A DNA stretch of 64,000 nucleotides from positions 1-64,000 of the forward strand of contig CALXRC010000004.1 in NCBI GenBank assembly GCA_944390865.1, read 5' to 3'. Source of the stretch: an uncultured Spirochaetales bacterium (GTDB taxonomy: Bacteria; Spirochaetota; Spirochaetia; Sphaerochaetales; Sphaerochaetaceae). Numbering within the stretch: position 1 is the stretch's first letter; the number at the start of each line of letters is the position of its first letter. Made by a program: the position numbers and the translations under genes. The notes under the pieces were generated by a model. The model searched no databases and was not told where the DNA came from. It was given only the letters and a program-made list of their open reading frames with translations. Below are positions 40,031 to 49,169 of this stretch, piece after piece.

Positions 40031-40059
40031 AGGGGAGCCGCAGAGGCTCCTCTTTTTTT
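40031..40059 (+). terminator. terminator of the RlmK-like gene
   Basis: AGGGGAGCC and GGCTCCTCT pair around GCAGA and are followed by T7. Confidence 0.8.
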
Positions 40060-40599
40060 CAGTCAAGGAATCTGATCATCTGTATCAGATCTGCAAATGA
40101 GCCGTCATTAAGCCTGAAGGCACGCGGGAAGCGTCCTGTCTCAGTGAAGCCAAGACTTGAGTACAGTCCAAGCGCTATGCTGTTCTGCTCACTTACCTGC
40201 AGCTCCACCAAGGCCTGGCGCAAGGCTTATCAGTGTTTCCAGCATTGCTCTGCCCAGTCCGCGGCTCTGCCACCGCCTCAGAATGGCAATGGAAATTTCT
40301 CCTCTGTGCCGGATTTTCCTGCTGCCGCCAAGCGGGTACAGGTCCGCAAAGCCGGCTTCCTCGCTGCCGATGAAGGCACCAAGCATAAGAGAGCGCTGAT
40401 CGCTGACCCTTCCTTCAATCCAGGCTTCTTCCTGCTGGATGGAGAGATCAAACTCGTCAGGACAGCGGGCAAGAAAGTCTGTCTCGCCGTACAGCTTTTT
40501 CATTGCAGCAATTGTCTGTGCTGCATCTTCCGGCCGCAGGCTTCTGAATTTTGCAAGTGTACCGTCGCGCAGCCTGATTTCAGCCGAATCGTATTTCAT
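40059..40599 (-). pseudogene. GNAT acetyltransferase, frameshifted near its 3' end
   Basis: The first part (MKYDSAEIRLRDGTLAKFRSL... to about 40210) is a normal GNAT domain with the acetyl-CoA loop RRWQSRGLGRAML. The frame then runs to an early stop at about 40189, whereas the missing end (LQVSEQNSIALGLYSSLGFTETGRFPR..., to a stop at 40059) continues in another frame. Dropping one C near 40205-40212 restores a single protein of about 180 aa resembling RimI-like or sugar/antibiotic acetyltransferases. It is either a recent pseudogene or a sequencing error. A consensus -10 lies 6 nt before the ATG. Confidence 0.75.
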
Positions 40600-40605
40600 A
40601 GCAGA

Positions 40606-40634
40606 ATTATATCTCTGGCTGCTACCTTCCGCAA
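40606..40634 (-). promoter_or_regulatory. leaderless promoter of the GNAT gene
   Basis: On the minus strand TTGCGG (40634-40629), 17 nt, TATAAT (40611-40606), then exactly 6 nt to the ATG at 40599. It overlaps the 3' end of the upstream MFS gene. Confidence 0.5.
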
Positions 40635-41790
40635 AGCCTGTTTTTTGCTGTCGTGCAGGCTGTCTGCAGCAGGACAAGGACAAGCAGATAGAAGGGGAGA
40701 AGATCCTGCCGTCCGAACAGGCTTGTCAGAGCTCCGTAAAGCGGGGGAATGAACATATTTCCAATGTAGTTGAAGCACATCTGCATTGAGATTATGCCTA
40801 CGCTGTACTCAGGACGGAAGTAGGAGACTGTCTGCTTTACCATTGCCGGATATACAGGTCCGAAGCTGAAGCCCAGGATGAAGACCACAATATAAAGCAG
40901 TTCAAGCCTGGAAGTGAGCATCAGCACAATGATTGAAAGAATGATGAAGGCCTGGCTGAGCTGTATCATCCGTTTTCCGGACACTCTGTTTGCGATGAAG
41001 GCCGTTGCGATGCGCCCTGTGCTGATGCCGATGTATATCATTGAGCTTATGGAAGCCGCTGTTGCCGCATCAAGCTGCTTTCCGAAAACGAGGTAGCTTG
41101 CCATCCACAGGATCGTCACGCCCTCGAATGTATAGAACGTGAAGGCAAGACAGCTGAAAGCCGCGCCTCTCACTCTGAGCAGCTGAGGCACTGAGTAGAC
41201 CCTGCCATCCTGCTTTATCATCTCATCTGTCCTGTTCTCGCCGCTTTCTTCCTTCCACAGGGGTTTTGATAAAACGACGATGAGGGCGATCACTGTCTGT
41301 ATGACTGCCAGCACGATATAACCTTCACGCCAGGTGCGTCCGGTGCTGAAGAATACAGAAAGCATGCTGGGTGCAATGACGGTCCCTATTCCCCAGAAGG
41401 CATGCAGGAAGTTCATCTGCATGGCTGAATAGTGTTTTGCGACGTAATTGTTCAGTGCCGTATCGATTGTTCCGGCTCCCAGTCCGAGCGGAACAGAAAA
41501 AGCAGCATTGAGGCCATGCTGCGGCTGAATGAGAAAAGATAGAGGGCTGAGAAGGTCAGCGCGATTGAGATGACTGTTACGCACCAGGTTCCGAGGCGCT
41601 TGATAAGACGCTGTGAAAAGAGAGATGAGACGACTGTGCACAGCGCGACTGCCGTGTTTATGAATCCTGCCATTGAGACAGAGGCTCCAAGATCAAGGTA
41701 CATAAGCGGCCAGGCTGTTCCGAGCACTGAGTCTGGCAGTCCGAGCGAAATAAACGACAGATAGATGACGATTAACAGTACTGTAGCCAT
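40622..41790 (-). pseudogene. MFS transporter split by a frameshift
   Basis: The N-terminal part (about residues 1-95: VLLIVIYLSFISLGLPDS and later membrane helices) ends out of frame near 41500, and the remaining nine or so helices continue in a second frame from PLGLGAGTIDTALN onward to the stop at 40622. Adding one T to the T5 run near 41497-41501 joins them into a protein of about 390 aa with 12 helices. Its sequence (GLPDSVLGTAWP, GAGTIDTALNNYVA) is typical of the FucP-like/sugar MFS group. The start at 41790 is uncertain; an in-frame ATG lies at 41841. Homopolymer position makes a sequencing error plausible. Confidence 0.8.
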
Positions 41791-41884
41791 ACCAGGAGAG
41801 AATAGCACAGCAGACAAGACTTGTTTAATGTGATCTTGCATAAGCTTTTTCTGTTTTTGCCAGACAGCTGCGTTATTGACACTT

Positions 41885-42727
41885 ATGGCGGAAAAACATG
41901 ATTCTCATGTTATGAAAGTGACTGTTCTGTTTGACTCCGCCCTTTTTCCGCTGTCTGTCTGCCGCTGCACTCTTGAAAAAGACGAGACCCTTGTCAGAAA
42001 GGCAGTCAGCTCAGCAAGCGCTGTGCTGGTGGAGTCAGGCGATGTGTCCTTTGTCTTTCCTGACAACATAGTCCCTGTGCTTTCGCACTCAGGCATTTTC
42101 ATAAACCAGAACAGAGAAAGAAAGATGAGAGCCAACATGGAGTCGTGCTTTGTCCTGCTGGAATTCACTCAGCAGCTGACCGGCCATCTTCCTCTTGTCA
42201 GCGACAAATACATCAAGCCGCTTCTGCGCCTGTCAGGAGACTATACAGTTCTTTCAAAGACAGCCTGTTCCTCCCTCTCCTCAGCTCTGGACAGTCTTGA
42301 GATGGGACAGTTCGGATGCGAGCTGAAAATGCTGTCAGCTGTCTTTGATCTGCTGTTCACTGTCTGCAGCGGCAAGGAGGACCTGCTTGCATCCCCATCC
42401 TCTGTCTCTGATGAGCGTCTTGAGCGCATGCTTGACTTCATGAACAGCAGGCTGGATTCGAAACTCAGCCTGGAAGAGGTGGCAGAGGCCGGCTTTGTCT
42501 CTCAGAGAGAAGCCTCAAGACTGTTTGAGAAATACCTCGGCTCATCTCCGATGAAGTATTTTCTCTTCCTGCGGCTGGAGAAGGCGAGGAGCCTGCTTGA
42601 GAGAAAGCAGGCTGCAATTGCAGATATCTGTCAGGAGACAGGCTTTGAGTCAGTCAGCCATTTTTCAACCTGCTTCAGAAAGATGTATGCGATGACGCCG
42701 GGAGAATACAGAAACCGCTACAGATGA
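41885..42727 (+). CDS. AraC family transcriptional regulator
   Basis: A 280-aa protein with an N-terminal domain of unclear ligand and a C-terminal AraC DNA-binding domain with both helix-turn-helix units (LSLEEVAEAGFVSQREASRLF and AIADICQETGFESVSHFSTCFRKMYAMTPGEYR, residues about 195-278). It is divergent from the MFS transporter gene and may control it, a common pairing. The start ATG 41885 has no Shine-Dalgarno. Confidence 0.9.
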   Translation: MAEKHDSHVMKVTVLFDSALFPLSVCRCTLEKDETLVRKAVSSASAVLVESGDVSFVFPDNIVPVLSHSGIFINQNRERKMRANMESCFVLLEFTQQLTGHLPLVSDKYIKPLLRLSGDYTVLSKTACSSLSSALDSLEMGQFGCELKMLSAVFDLLFTVCSGKEDLLASPSSVSDERLERMLDFMNSRLDSKLSLEEVAEAGFVSQREASRLFEKYLGSSPMKYFLFLRLEKARSLLERKQAAIADICQETGFESVSHFSTCFRKMYAMTPGEYRNRYR

Positions 42728-42730
42728 CAA

Positions 42731-42750
42731 AGGCGGGGAAAACCCCGCCT
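42731..42750. terminator. hairpin between the convergent AraC and glnS genes
   Basis: AGGCGGGG-AAAA-CCCCGCCT is a perfect 8-bp stem. On the minus strand it is followed by TTTGT, giving a moderate terminator for glnS. Confidence 0.6.
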
Positions 42751-42758
42751 GATGATTG

Positions 42759-44450
42759 TCACAGTCCCATTTTGGCTTTCTGCTTTGCCCAGGAATCCTT
42801 GAGCGTGCAGGTCCTGTTGAAGACCATTTTCCCTTCAGCCGAATCTTTTGAGTCGACACAGTAATAGCCGTTGCGGATGAACTGCAGATAGTCGCCCGGC
42901 TTTGCCTTTGCTGCTTCTTCCTCTATAGCTGCATCATTGATGACAATGAGCGAGTCAGGATTGATGTCATCAAGATAGTTGCCGGTCGCCTCTCCCGGGA
43001 TCTCTGCCTTGAAGAGCTTGTCATACTGTCTGACCTCAGCCCTGATGCAGTGATCTTTGCTCACCCAGTGGCTTGTTCCCTTGACCTTGCGTCCGTCAGG
43101 GCTGTCTCCTCCTCTGCTGAGCGGATCATAGTCCGCGTGGATCAGCGTGATCCTGCCGCTCTCATCTTTCTCAATGCTGGTGGCTGTGATGAAGTAGGCG
43201 TACTTCAGGCGCACTTCATTGCCGATATAAAGACGGTGGTAGCCCTTGACCGGGTTTTCCATGAAGTCCTCTCTCTCAATGTAGATGTGTCTGGAGAAGG
43301 CTACAGAGTGCTTTGCGCTGTTCTCGTCTTCAGGATTGTCCTCAGCCTCAAAGTATTCAACCTTGTCCTCCGGGTAGTTGTCTATAACGACCTCGACAGG
43401 GTCAAGCACTGCCATAAGGCGCTTTGCTCTCTTGTTCAGATCTTCCCTGACGCAGAATTCCATGAGCGAGAAGTCAACCATGCCCTCGACTTTTGCAACC
43501 CCCACGCGGTTGACAAAGTCAAGCATCGCCTCAGGCGAGTAGCCGCGTCTCCTTATGCCTGCGACAGTGGGCATTCTCGGATCATCCCAGCCGGAGACAA
43601 AGTTGTTGTTGACCAGATAGAGCAGCTTTCTCTTGCTCATGAGGCAGTAGGTGATGTTGAGGCGTGCGAACTCGTACTGATGCGGAGTATGGTCAATTCC
43701 GTCAATGCTTGTAGCCCAGTCATAGGCCGGCCTGTGATCCTCAAACTCAAGCGTGCAGATTGAGTGCGTGATGCCTTCTATGGCATCGCTGATCGGATGC
43801 GTGAAGTCATACATTGGATAGATGCACCACTTGTCTCCAGTGCGGGGATGATGGGCAAACTTGATGCGGTACAGGGCCGGATCCCTCATGTTGATATTAG
43901 GACTTGCCATATCGATTTTCGCCCTGAGCGTATAGCTGCCTTCAGGATGCTTTCCCTGTCTCATTTCCTCAAACAGGCGGAGATTCTCTTCAATGCTCCT
44001 GTCTCTGTCAGGGCTGTTCTTTCCCGGCTCTGTCAGCGTGCCTCTGTATTCCTTCATTTCTTCTGCAGAGAGAGAATCGACATAGGCCTTTCCTTCCCTG
44101 ATCAGGCGTACGGCGATCTGATAAAGCTGGTCATAGTAATCAGACGCATAGTATTCATGCTCTCCCCAATCGAAGCCGAGCCAGTGGATGTCATCCTTGA
44201 TTGCGTCAATGTACTCATTTTCTTCCTTTGCCGGATTTGTGTCGTCAAGACGGAGATGACAGCGTCCTCCGTACTTGCGGGCAAGAGAGAAGTTCAGTGC
44301 GATGCTCTTGATGTGTCCGATGTGAAGATACCCGTTGGGTTCAGGCGGGAAGCGGGTCACTATTTCATTGTTCGGAACCCTTCCGTTTCTGAGATCATCC
44401 TCGATGATCTTTTCGATAAAATTAAGCGGACGGTTTGCAAGTTCTGCCAT
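42759..44450 (-). CDS. glnS: glutamine--tRNA ligase
   Basis: A class I synthetase charging tRNA-Gln directly. The 563-aa length, RFPPEPNGYLHIGH with the HIGH motif at residues 43-46, the MSKR loop (LMSKRKLL, near residue 276) and WDDPRMPTVAGIRRRG are diagnostic of GlnRS rather than GluRS. AAGGAGG lies 5 nt before the ATG. Presence of GlnRS in a bacterium usually means it was acquired long ago from eukaryote-like sources, known in proteobacteria and some other phyla. Confidence 0.96.
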   Translation of the reverse strand: MAELANRPLNFIEKIIEDDLRNGRVPNNEIVTRFPPEPNGYLHIGHIKSIALNFSLARKYGGRCHLRLDDTNPAKEENEYIDAIKDDIHWLGFDWGEHEYYASDYYDQLYQIAVRLIREGKAYVDSLSAEEMKEYRGTLTEPGKNSPDRDRSIEENLRLFEEMRQGKHPEGSYTLRAKIDMASPNINMRDPALYRIKFAHHPRTGDKWCIYPMYDFTHPISDAIEGITHSICTLEFEDHRPAYDWATSIDGIDHTPHQYEFARLNITYCLMSKRKLLYLVNNNFVSGWDDPRMPTVAGIRRRGYSPEAMLDFVNRVGVAKVEGMVDFSLMEFCVREDLNKRAKRLMAVLDPVEVVIDNYPEDKVEYFEAEDNPEDENSAKHSVAFSRHIYIEREDFMENPVKGYHRLYIGNEVRLKYAYFITATSIEKDESGRITLIHADYDPLSRGGDSPDGRKVKGTSHWVSKDHCIRAEVRQYDKLFKAEIPGEATGNYLDDINPDSLIVINDAAIEEEAAKAKPGDYLQFIRNGYYCVDSKDSAEGKMVFNRTCTLKDSWAKQKAKMGL

Positions 44451-44524
44451 TACAGCCTCCTTATCTGCTCTTTCACAGGAGCTCTTTGGAAAAATTTTGG
44501 CACAACTATATCATTTAAGCCCTG

Positions 44525-44962
44525 CTATGAAAAGTGAAAAACCGCATCTCCCTGTCCGTTTGTCCAGAAGGAAAGGGAATAGCTGGCCTCTATGGAAGGC
44601 AGAGTGATTGAATAAACGCAGCTCTGGTCAAGGAAAAAGCTGACTGTGGACTGCTTTCTGACAATCCTGATCTCCTTTTTTCCCTCTGTCTGCCAGCAGC
44701 TTTTCGTGCTCAGGGACAGAAAGTCAAGCTCAAGCTCGGCGGTGCTTTCAAGCAGGCTCAGCCTCAGTCCGTTGCCGGGAGAGAAGATGAGGGCCGCTCC
44801 GCATCTGACCTGTGTCTCAGCAGAGAAGACAATGTCGTCATCTTCATCGCTTGTCCAGACGAGGTGATGCTCGCCAGAGCTGCGGAAGCTGAGGCTGCCG
44901 GAAGAGAGAATGCGCAGCTTTTCAGGTCTGTTTATCCATTGGCATTTCTTAATTCTGAGCAT
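44525..44962 (-). CDS. hypothetical beta-rich protein
   Basis: A 145-aa protein (MLRIKKCQWINRPEKL...) with alternating strands such as GEHHLVWTSDEDDDIVFSAET and SYSLSFWTNGQGDAVFHFS, resembling a small jelly-roll or DUF1349-like fold. There is no signal peptide. The frame is open far upstream but coding character begins at 44962, where GATTAT lies exactly 6 nt upstream of the ATG. Function unknown. Confidence 0.65.
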   Translation of the reverse strand: MLRIKKCQWINRPEKLRILSSGSLSFRSSGEHHLVWTSDEDDDIVFSAETQVRCGAALIFSPGNGLRLSLLESTAELELDFLSLSTKSCWQTEGKKEIRIVRKQSTVSFFLDQSCVYSITLPSIEASYSLSFWTNGQGDAVFHFS

Positions 44963-44967
44963 GACTG

Positions 44968-44974
44968 TATAATC
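44968..44974. promoter_or_regulatory. overlapping divergent -10 elements
   Basis: Plus strand TATAAT (44968-44973) precedes the PfkB-like gene, and minus strand GATTAT (44974-44969) lies 6 nt before the ATG of the hypothetical gene. The two hexamers overlap by five bases, so the promoters should exclude one another. Confidence 0.4.
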
Positions 44975-45010
44975 TTTGAAAACAGAAGATAAGTAAAGAC
45001 GGGGGTGCGT

Positions 45011-45730
45011 ATGATCTATTTTGCAGGTGCTGCTGAAATGAAGCTTGTTGTTTCCGCTGACGGACTGAGTCTCCAGCCGGACGGCTATCTGTACAACACG
45101 GCCAATGCTGTCAGGCAGAAAGCTGATCCCAGAGTCAGCATTCTGACGAAGCTGAGCAATGACGGTCCGGGACGGCTGCTGCTTGAGGCCCTTGTCCATG
45201 ACAGGATTGTCTTTGATCCTGAGCTGCTGAGCCTTGATCTTCCCTCTCTGCTTGTAGTAGAGGACAGACTCGGGCGCACAAGCCGGTATGACAGCCACTG
45301 TGCCCAGACGGCTGTCTCATCTGAGGAGCTTCTTGTCTCTCTCCAGAACAACAGCGACGTCGACACTGTCGTGCTGACAGGCACTGCCCTGTATTATCAG
45401 CCGCTGTTCAGCTCCCTGCTTGATGCTGTGACTTTCCTGAACCCAAGACCCTTCATTGTCATCGATCCAGCCATTGACAGTTATCCGCATCCTGATGAAG
45501 GCCGTCTGATGCGCCAGTTCAGCCAGGCAGCTCAGAACGCTGACTGCATTGTGCTGAGAGATGGTGAGGCAGAGCGTCTGGGCACAAGTCCTGAGTCAGC
45601 CGCGCCGCTTGTCTATCTGGCTGCCCGTGACGGGGTGTCTGTGTACAGGGACGGGAAAGCCTGCGATTCCTTTGCCGGAGGCATTGAGGATATCTATGGC
45701 AGGATAATCAGGAAAGAGCATCAGTCCTGA
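45011..45730 (+). CDS. PfkB-like sugar kinase, apparently degenerate
   Basis: A 239-aa protein whose pattern follows the PfkB/ribokinase fold: a Gly-containing N-terminus, NTANAVRQKAD...SILTKLSNDGPGRLLLEAL resembling the substrate-binding region, FIVIDPAIDSY and DCIVLRDGEAERLG, then LAARDGVSVYRDGKA. The catalytic anion hole and base (DTxGAGD) are missing; the matching place reads SFAGGIED and the protein stops soon after. It is about 60-70 residues short of functional kinases. It may be inactive or a regulatory homologue. A run of five G just before the ATG may serve as ribosome-binding site. Confidence 0.6.
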   Translation: MIYFAGAAEMKLVVSADGLSLQPDGYLYNTANAVRQKADPRVSILTKLSNDGPGRLLLEALVHDRIVFDPELLSLDLPSLLVVEDRLGRTSRYDSHCAQTAVSSEELLVSLQNNSDVDTVVLTGTALYYQPLFSSLLDAVTFLNPRPFIVIDPAIDSYPHPDEGRLMRQFSQAAQNADCIVLRDGEAERLGTSPESAAPLVYLAARDGVSVYRDGKACDSFAGGIEDIYGRIIRKEHQS

Positions 45731-47400
45731 TCGTAGATGCTTCTGTCCTGATATTTGTCTTTGTACATCATGCTGTCAGCAAGCGAGATTGAACGCAGGA
45801 GATCGTTCTTCTTTCCCGGATCATATTCAGTGCTTCCGACTGAGAAGTCCACGGCAGTGGAGCCGGCAAGATCCTGAAACAGTGTCCTGATTTTTGAGAT
45901 CAGGGCAGTCCTGTCCAGATCCGGCGAGTCCTTGACCAGAAGGAAAAACTCGTCTCCGCCTGTCCTGAATGCATAGTAATCCAGATCTGAGGCTGCCTTT
46001 CTGATGCAGTCTGCGAAGTTTCCGAGCAGCCTGTCTCCCGCATCATGTCCAAATGTGTCGTTGACTTCCTTCAGGTTGTTCAGGTCAAAGAAGAAACAGT
46101 GAAACTTTGTCGAAACGTTCTCCAGAAAATCGAGACGGTTGATCAGGGCTGTCCGGTTGAGCAGTCCTGTGAGCGGATCAGTGAAAGCAAGGGCAAAGGC
46201 CCTGCGCCTTTCCCTGGCTGTCTTTGAATTCTGTATGCTCTGGCCGATAGCCCGGAGTATGAAGATGAAAAAGACAATGTAATAGGGCACATAGATGATC
46301 AGCTGAATCTCAAGCGCATTGCCTCCGACAAGGATGACCTGTTCGTTGACAATGCTGAACAGATAAATGATGAGCCCGGCAGTAAGCGAGACGGCTCCGT
46401 CGAATCCTGTCTTTATCCCAAGCCTGATGCACTGGACGATCAGGTAAGCGAAGAAGAGGATAAGCAGCGATGCCATCAGCATAAGGAAGGAGTCAATATT
46501 GATGTGGGCGAAGAGGTAGAGCGCGTACATCAGGATGAACACGGCAATATAGAAAGAGGAGAACCAGTCTGCAAATTTCAGCGCGGGGGCAAGCTGGCTG
46601 CTGTAATTCTGCTTTATATAGAAGATTATGGCGGCCGGGAGCAGGGCCATCATCAGGTATGAGATGTCGAGGGCCTGAGTGACGTTGCTGATGAAGAGCT
46701 GTCTTGACCAGTTCTGCGAAAAGACCCACAGCCCTGTGATCAGGACAATCGCGGCAGATGAAATGAGATTCTTCAGCGCTTCCCTTGTTTTCACGATGAT
46801 GCAGAAGATCAGTATGAACAGGGCTATCGCAAGAGTTGAGATGCCTATTATGAGGGAAGCAAGGTTGCTGGCCACAAGATGCGTGATCAGGCTGATTCTC
46901 TCTCCGATGAAGACCGGTCTGAACACATGGTTTGCCGAATCATGACTTGTGACGTAGACAATCCTTACAGTGCTCTCTTCGTAAGGCATGTTCAGGCGCA
47001 CGACATTGTAGCGCCCGCCGTCGAAAGAGGCCGGACGGCTGGCTTCGGGCTTTGCAATCAGCTGGAAGATCAGGTTGTCATCCTGGTATACATGCACGCT
47101 TGATGCGTATGAGCGGAAGCAGAGGGCGGGGTCTATATAGCTGCCGAAGCCTTCAAGCCTGACAATAAACTCATAAGTGTCGCTGAAGCTGTAGTCTCCA
47201 GTATTGGTCCATTCTCCGGACACATTCTGAGAAACAAGGTTTCCGTTCTTGTAGACAGTCAGTCCTGTCACTTCCTCAAAGTCCTCAGCCGCAGAGAAGA
47301 TCCCGCAGCCGTAACCTGGTGCTGCCAGCGTCATGAGAAACACGGCAGACAGGATGAAGAGGACGATGACGACAGCTGATGCAATGCTTATCCGCTTCAT
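45721..47400 (-). CDS. membrane GGDEF protein (7TM-DISM type), diguanylate cyclase
   Basis: A 559-aa protein: N-terminal hydrophobic signal/anchor, an extracytoplasmic beta-rich sensor region (residues about 30-175), about seven membrane helices (residues about 180-390) and a C-terminal GGDEF domain with RTGGDEFFLLV intact, so cyclic di-GMP synthesis is expected. This is the 7TMR-DISM layout, which in some relatives senses carbohydrate-like ligands. Its start overlaps the stop of the upstream GGDEF gene (ATGA). Confidence 0.92.
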   Translation of the reverse strand: MKRISIASAVVIVLFILSAVFLMTLAAPGYGCGIFSAAEDFEEVTGLTVYKNGNLVSQNVSGEWTNTGDYSFSDTYEFIVRLEGFGSYIDPALCFRSYASSVHVYQDDNLIFQLIAKPEASRPASFDGGRYNVVRLNMPYEESTVRIVYVTSHDSANHVFRPVFIGERISLITHLVASNLASLIIGISTLAIALFILIFCIIVKTREALKNLISSAAIVLITGLWVFSQNWSRQLFISNVTQALDISYLMMALLPAAIIFYIKQNYSSQLAPALKFADWFSSFYIAVFILMYALYLFAHINIDSFLMLMASLLILFFAYLIVQCIRLGIKTGFDGAVSLTAGLIIYLFSIVNEQVILVGGNALEIQLIIYVPYYIVFFIFILRAIGQSIQNSKTARERRRAFALAFTDPLTGLLNRTALINRLDFLENVSTKFHCFFFDLNNLKEVNDTFGHDAGDRLLGNFADCIRKAASDLDYYAFRTGGDEFFLLVKDSPDLDRTALISKIRTLFQDLAGSTAVDFSVGSTEYDPGKKNDLLRSISLADSMMYKDKYQDRSIYDQD

Positions 47401-49088
47401 AGCCGTCCTCCCTTTTTCAGCCGCTCGCGGCTGCTTGTCCTCTGCCTTTTCATGTCATACATCGCCTTGTCTGCCTGTCTGAGGCATTCGCTGAAGGCTT
47501 CAGGTCCTCCGCCTCTGTATTCAGCCGTGCCGTATGAGAAGGATGACGAGTAAGGGGCCTCCTTCTCCCATTCTTCCTCCAGCGCTGCGAAATCAGTCTC
47601 TGCGGCCTGGGAAAGCGGAACAAGGCAGACAAACTCATCTCCTCCTGTCCTCCAGATGAGGGCATCTCTGGACAGATTCGCCTTCATGAAGCGCCCAAAA
47701 GAGGAAAAGACCCTGTCTCCCTGTGCGTGTCCGAAGCAGTCGTTGACGAGCTTTATCTCATTGATGTCTATGCTGACTGCCAGATATTCCTTTCCTGTCA
47801 GGTTCTCCTCCTGCCTGCAGAACTGATCAAAGCTGCGTCTGTTCAGGCAGTCTGTGAGGCTGTCCTTGAACAGCAGGTCATCCAGTTCCACATTCCGCAG
47901 GTTTATGTTCTCCCGCTGTATATAATCGTAAAGCGCGAAGGCTGAGTAGCAGATGAAGCCTGTCAGCCGCAGTATGTTCGACACACAGCGGAAATTCGAG
48001 TAAAGCCTCAGATCCATTGTGCTTATGTCCTCAAGCACAAGGCTGACAGTCAGGATCAGCAGGAAGGTTATTTTCGCATAGAAGTTGTCTTCGCTTTCTC
48101 TTGCGGCCCCTGTGCTTATGAAGACAAGGGCAAGGGCGAGAAGGGCCAGAGTGGAGGCAAGGCGCATGTAGTGGAAGAAGAAGTGCGCAAGGGCCGGAGA
48201 AAAGGGAGCGGCTGCGGCAGTGAGTATGAGGCCGCACAGGGGAATCATTGCTATGACCCAGCAGAAGGGCCTGTTGTACTTTGTCAGATGCTCGCCCTTT
48301 ATGATCAGCGCCAGTGCCGTGACAGGAAGCAGGGCTGTGAATATACGCTCCAGAAGGACCCACAGCATTTCATCTGAGATTATGAGCATCCTCAGCGGAC
48401 AGCTTACCAGCGTCAGCACGATAAGCAGAAGCTCACTCAGCAGCACATAGCCCAGGCGGATCTTTGTCTTTTTCATCAGCGCGAAGACAAGACCGAGCAC
48501 AGCTATGATGAGAATTGTCGCATGTATCACTGACAGCGTGAAAAAGATCAGCAGCGGACTTCTGAAAAAAGCGATGAGATCTGCCTGTGTGTAGAGGAAG
48601 GGACAGCCTGCCGACAGCGTCACCGCAGCCTGCGTGTTGTTTCTGAGAACAAGGGTCATTGTCTTTCCGCTGATGTCCTCTTCCAGCTCTCCTGTGTGAA
48701 GAAACTCCTCGCTGTGGGTCAGCACAGTTTCATATTCCGGCCTGGTCCGGCCAATGAGGATGCCGTCTGCATAAAACTCGTAATACGGAGCATTCGTGGG
48801 AAGAATGTAGACAGTCTTGCCTTCCGCCATATGGGTCACACGTCCCTCAAGGCGCGCTTCCTGACCCGGCTCCAGCCTGATTGAGACTGTTCCCTCAATG
48901 CCTTCAGCAGCCTTTAAGCCGTCAATGAAAAGATCCATTGCCGTGCAGGCCCTGCAGCTTGTGTTCTCATAGACTGAGGGAGAGTTGATTCCGCTGTGAA
49001 ACACAAAAGCCACCACAGTGATGAAAACTGCCAGCAATATGAGCAGGAACTTGAAATAGCTGTGGACCGGAATCGTTTCACTCTTCAT
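47397..49088 (-). CDS. membrane GGDEF protein, diguanylate cyclase
   Basis: A 563-aa protein built like its neighbour: an N-terminal anchor helix, an extracytoplasmic domain (to about residue 185), seven or so membrane helices and a GGDEF domain with WRTGGDEFVCLV. The two probably arose by tandem duplication and are translationally coupled. No EAL or HD-GYP phosphodiesterase is in the window. The start at 49088 is the first ATG near the anchor helix; an upstream in-frame codon at 49124 is possible. Confidence 0.9.
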   Translation of the reverse strand: MKSETIPVHSYFKFLLILLAVFITVVAFVFHSGINSPSVYENTSCRACTAMDLFIDGLKAAEGIEGTVSIRLEPGQEARLEGRVTHMAEGKTVYILPTNAPYYEFYADGILIGRTRPEYETVLTHSEEFLHTGELEEDISGKTMTLVLRNNTQAAVTLSAGCPFLYTQADLIAFFRSPLLIFFTLSVIHATILIIAVLGLVFALMKKTKIRLGYVLLSELLLIVLTLVSCPLRMLIISDEMLWVLLERIFTALLPVTALALIIKGEHLTKYNRPFCWVIAMIPLCGLILTAAAAPFSPALAHFFFHYMRLASTLALLALALVFISTGAARESEDNFYAKITFLLILTVSLVLEDISTMDLRLYSNFRCVSNILRLTGFICYSAFALYDYIQRENINLRNVELDDLLFKDSLTDCLNRRSFDQFCRQEENLTGKEYLAVSIDINEIKLVNDCFGHAQGDRVFSSFGRFMKANLSRDALIWRTGGDEFVCLVPLSQAAETDFAALEEEWEKEAPYSSSFSYGTAEYRGGGPEAFSECLRQADKAMYDMKRQRTSSRERLKKGGRL

Positions 49089-49169
49089 TGAGCTCAGATT
49101 AAGGTTTGTCCTGCTTTCAGGCAAGAGCTGAGTTGCTTTTGCCGTGAATAATATATTAATTTTCCCCTT

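Noticed and set aside
39423-40100. Long alternative frame over the YSDRRD repeats giving a Thr-Gln-Ile-Glu repeat protein
   Set aside because: It is a shadow of the 18-bp repeats in another frame; third-position variation fits the YSDRRD frame, and the methyltransferase domain is continuous with that frame.
44963-45298. Minus-strand extension of the hypothetical gene to 45298
   Set aside because: It would run antisense through the PfkB-like gene and its promoter; a -10 element sits just upstream of the inner ATG at 44962.
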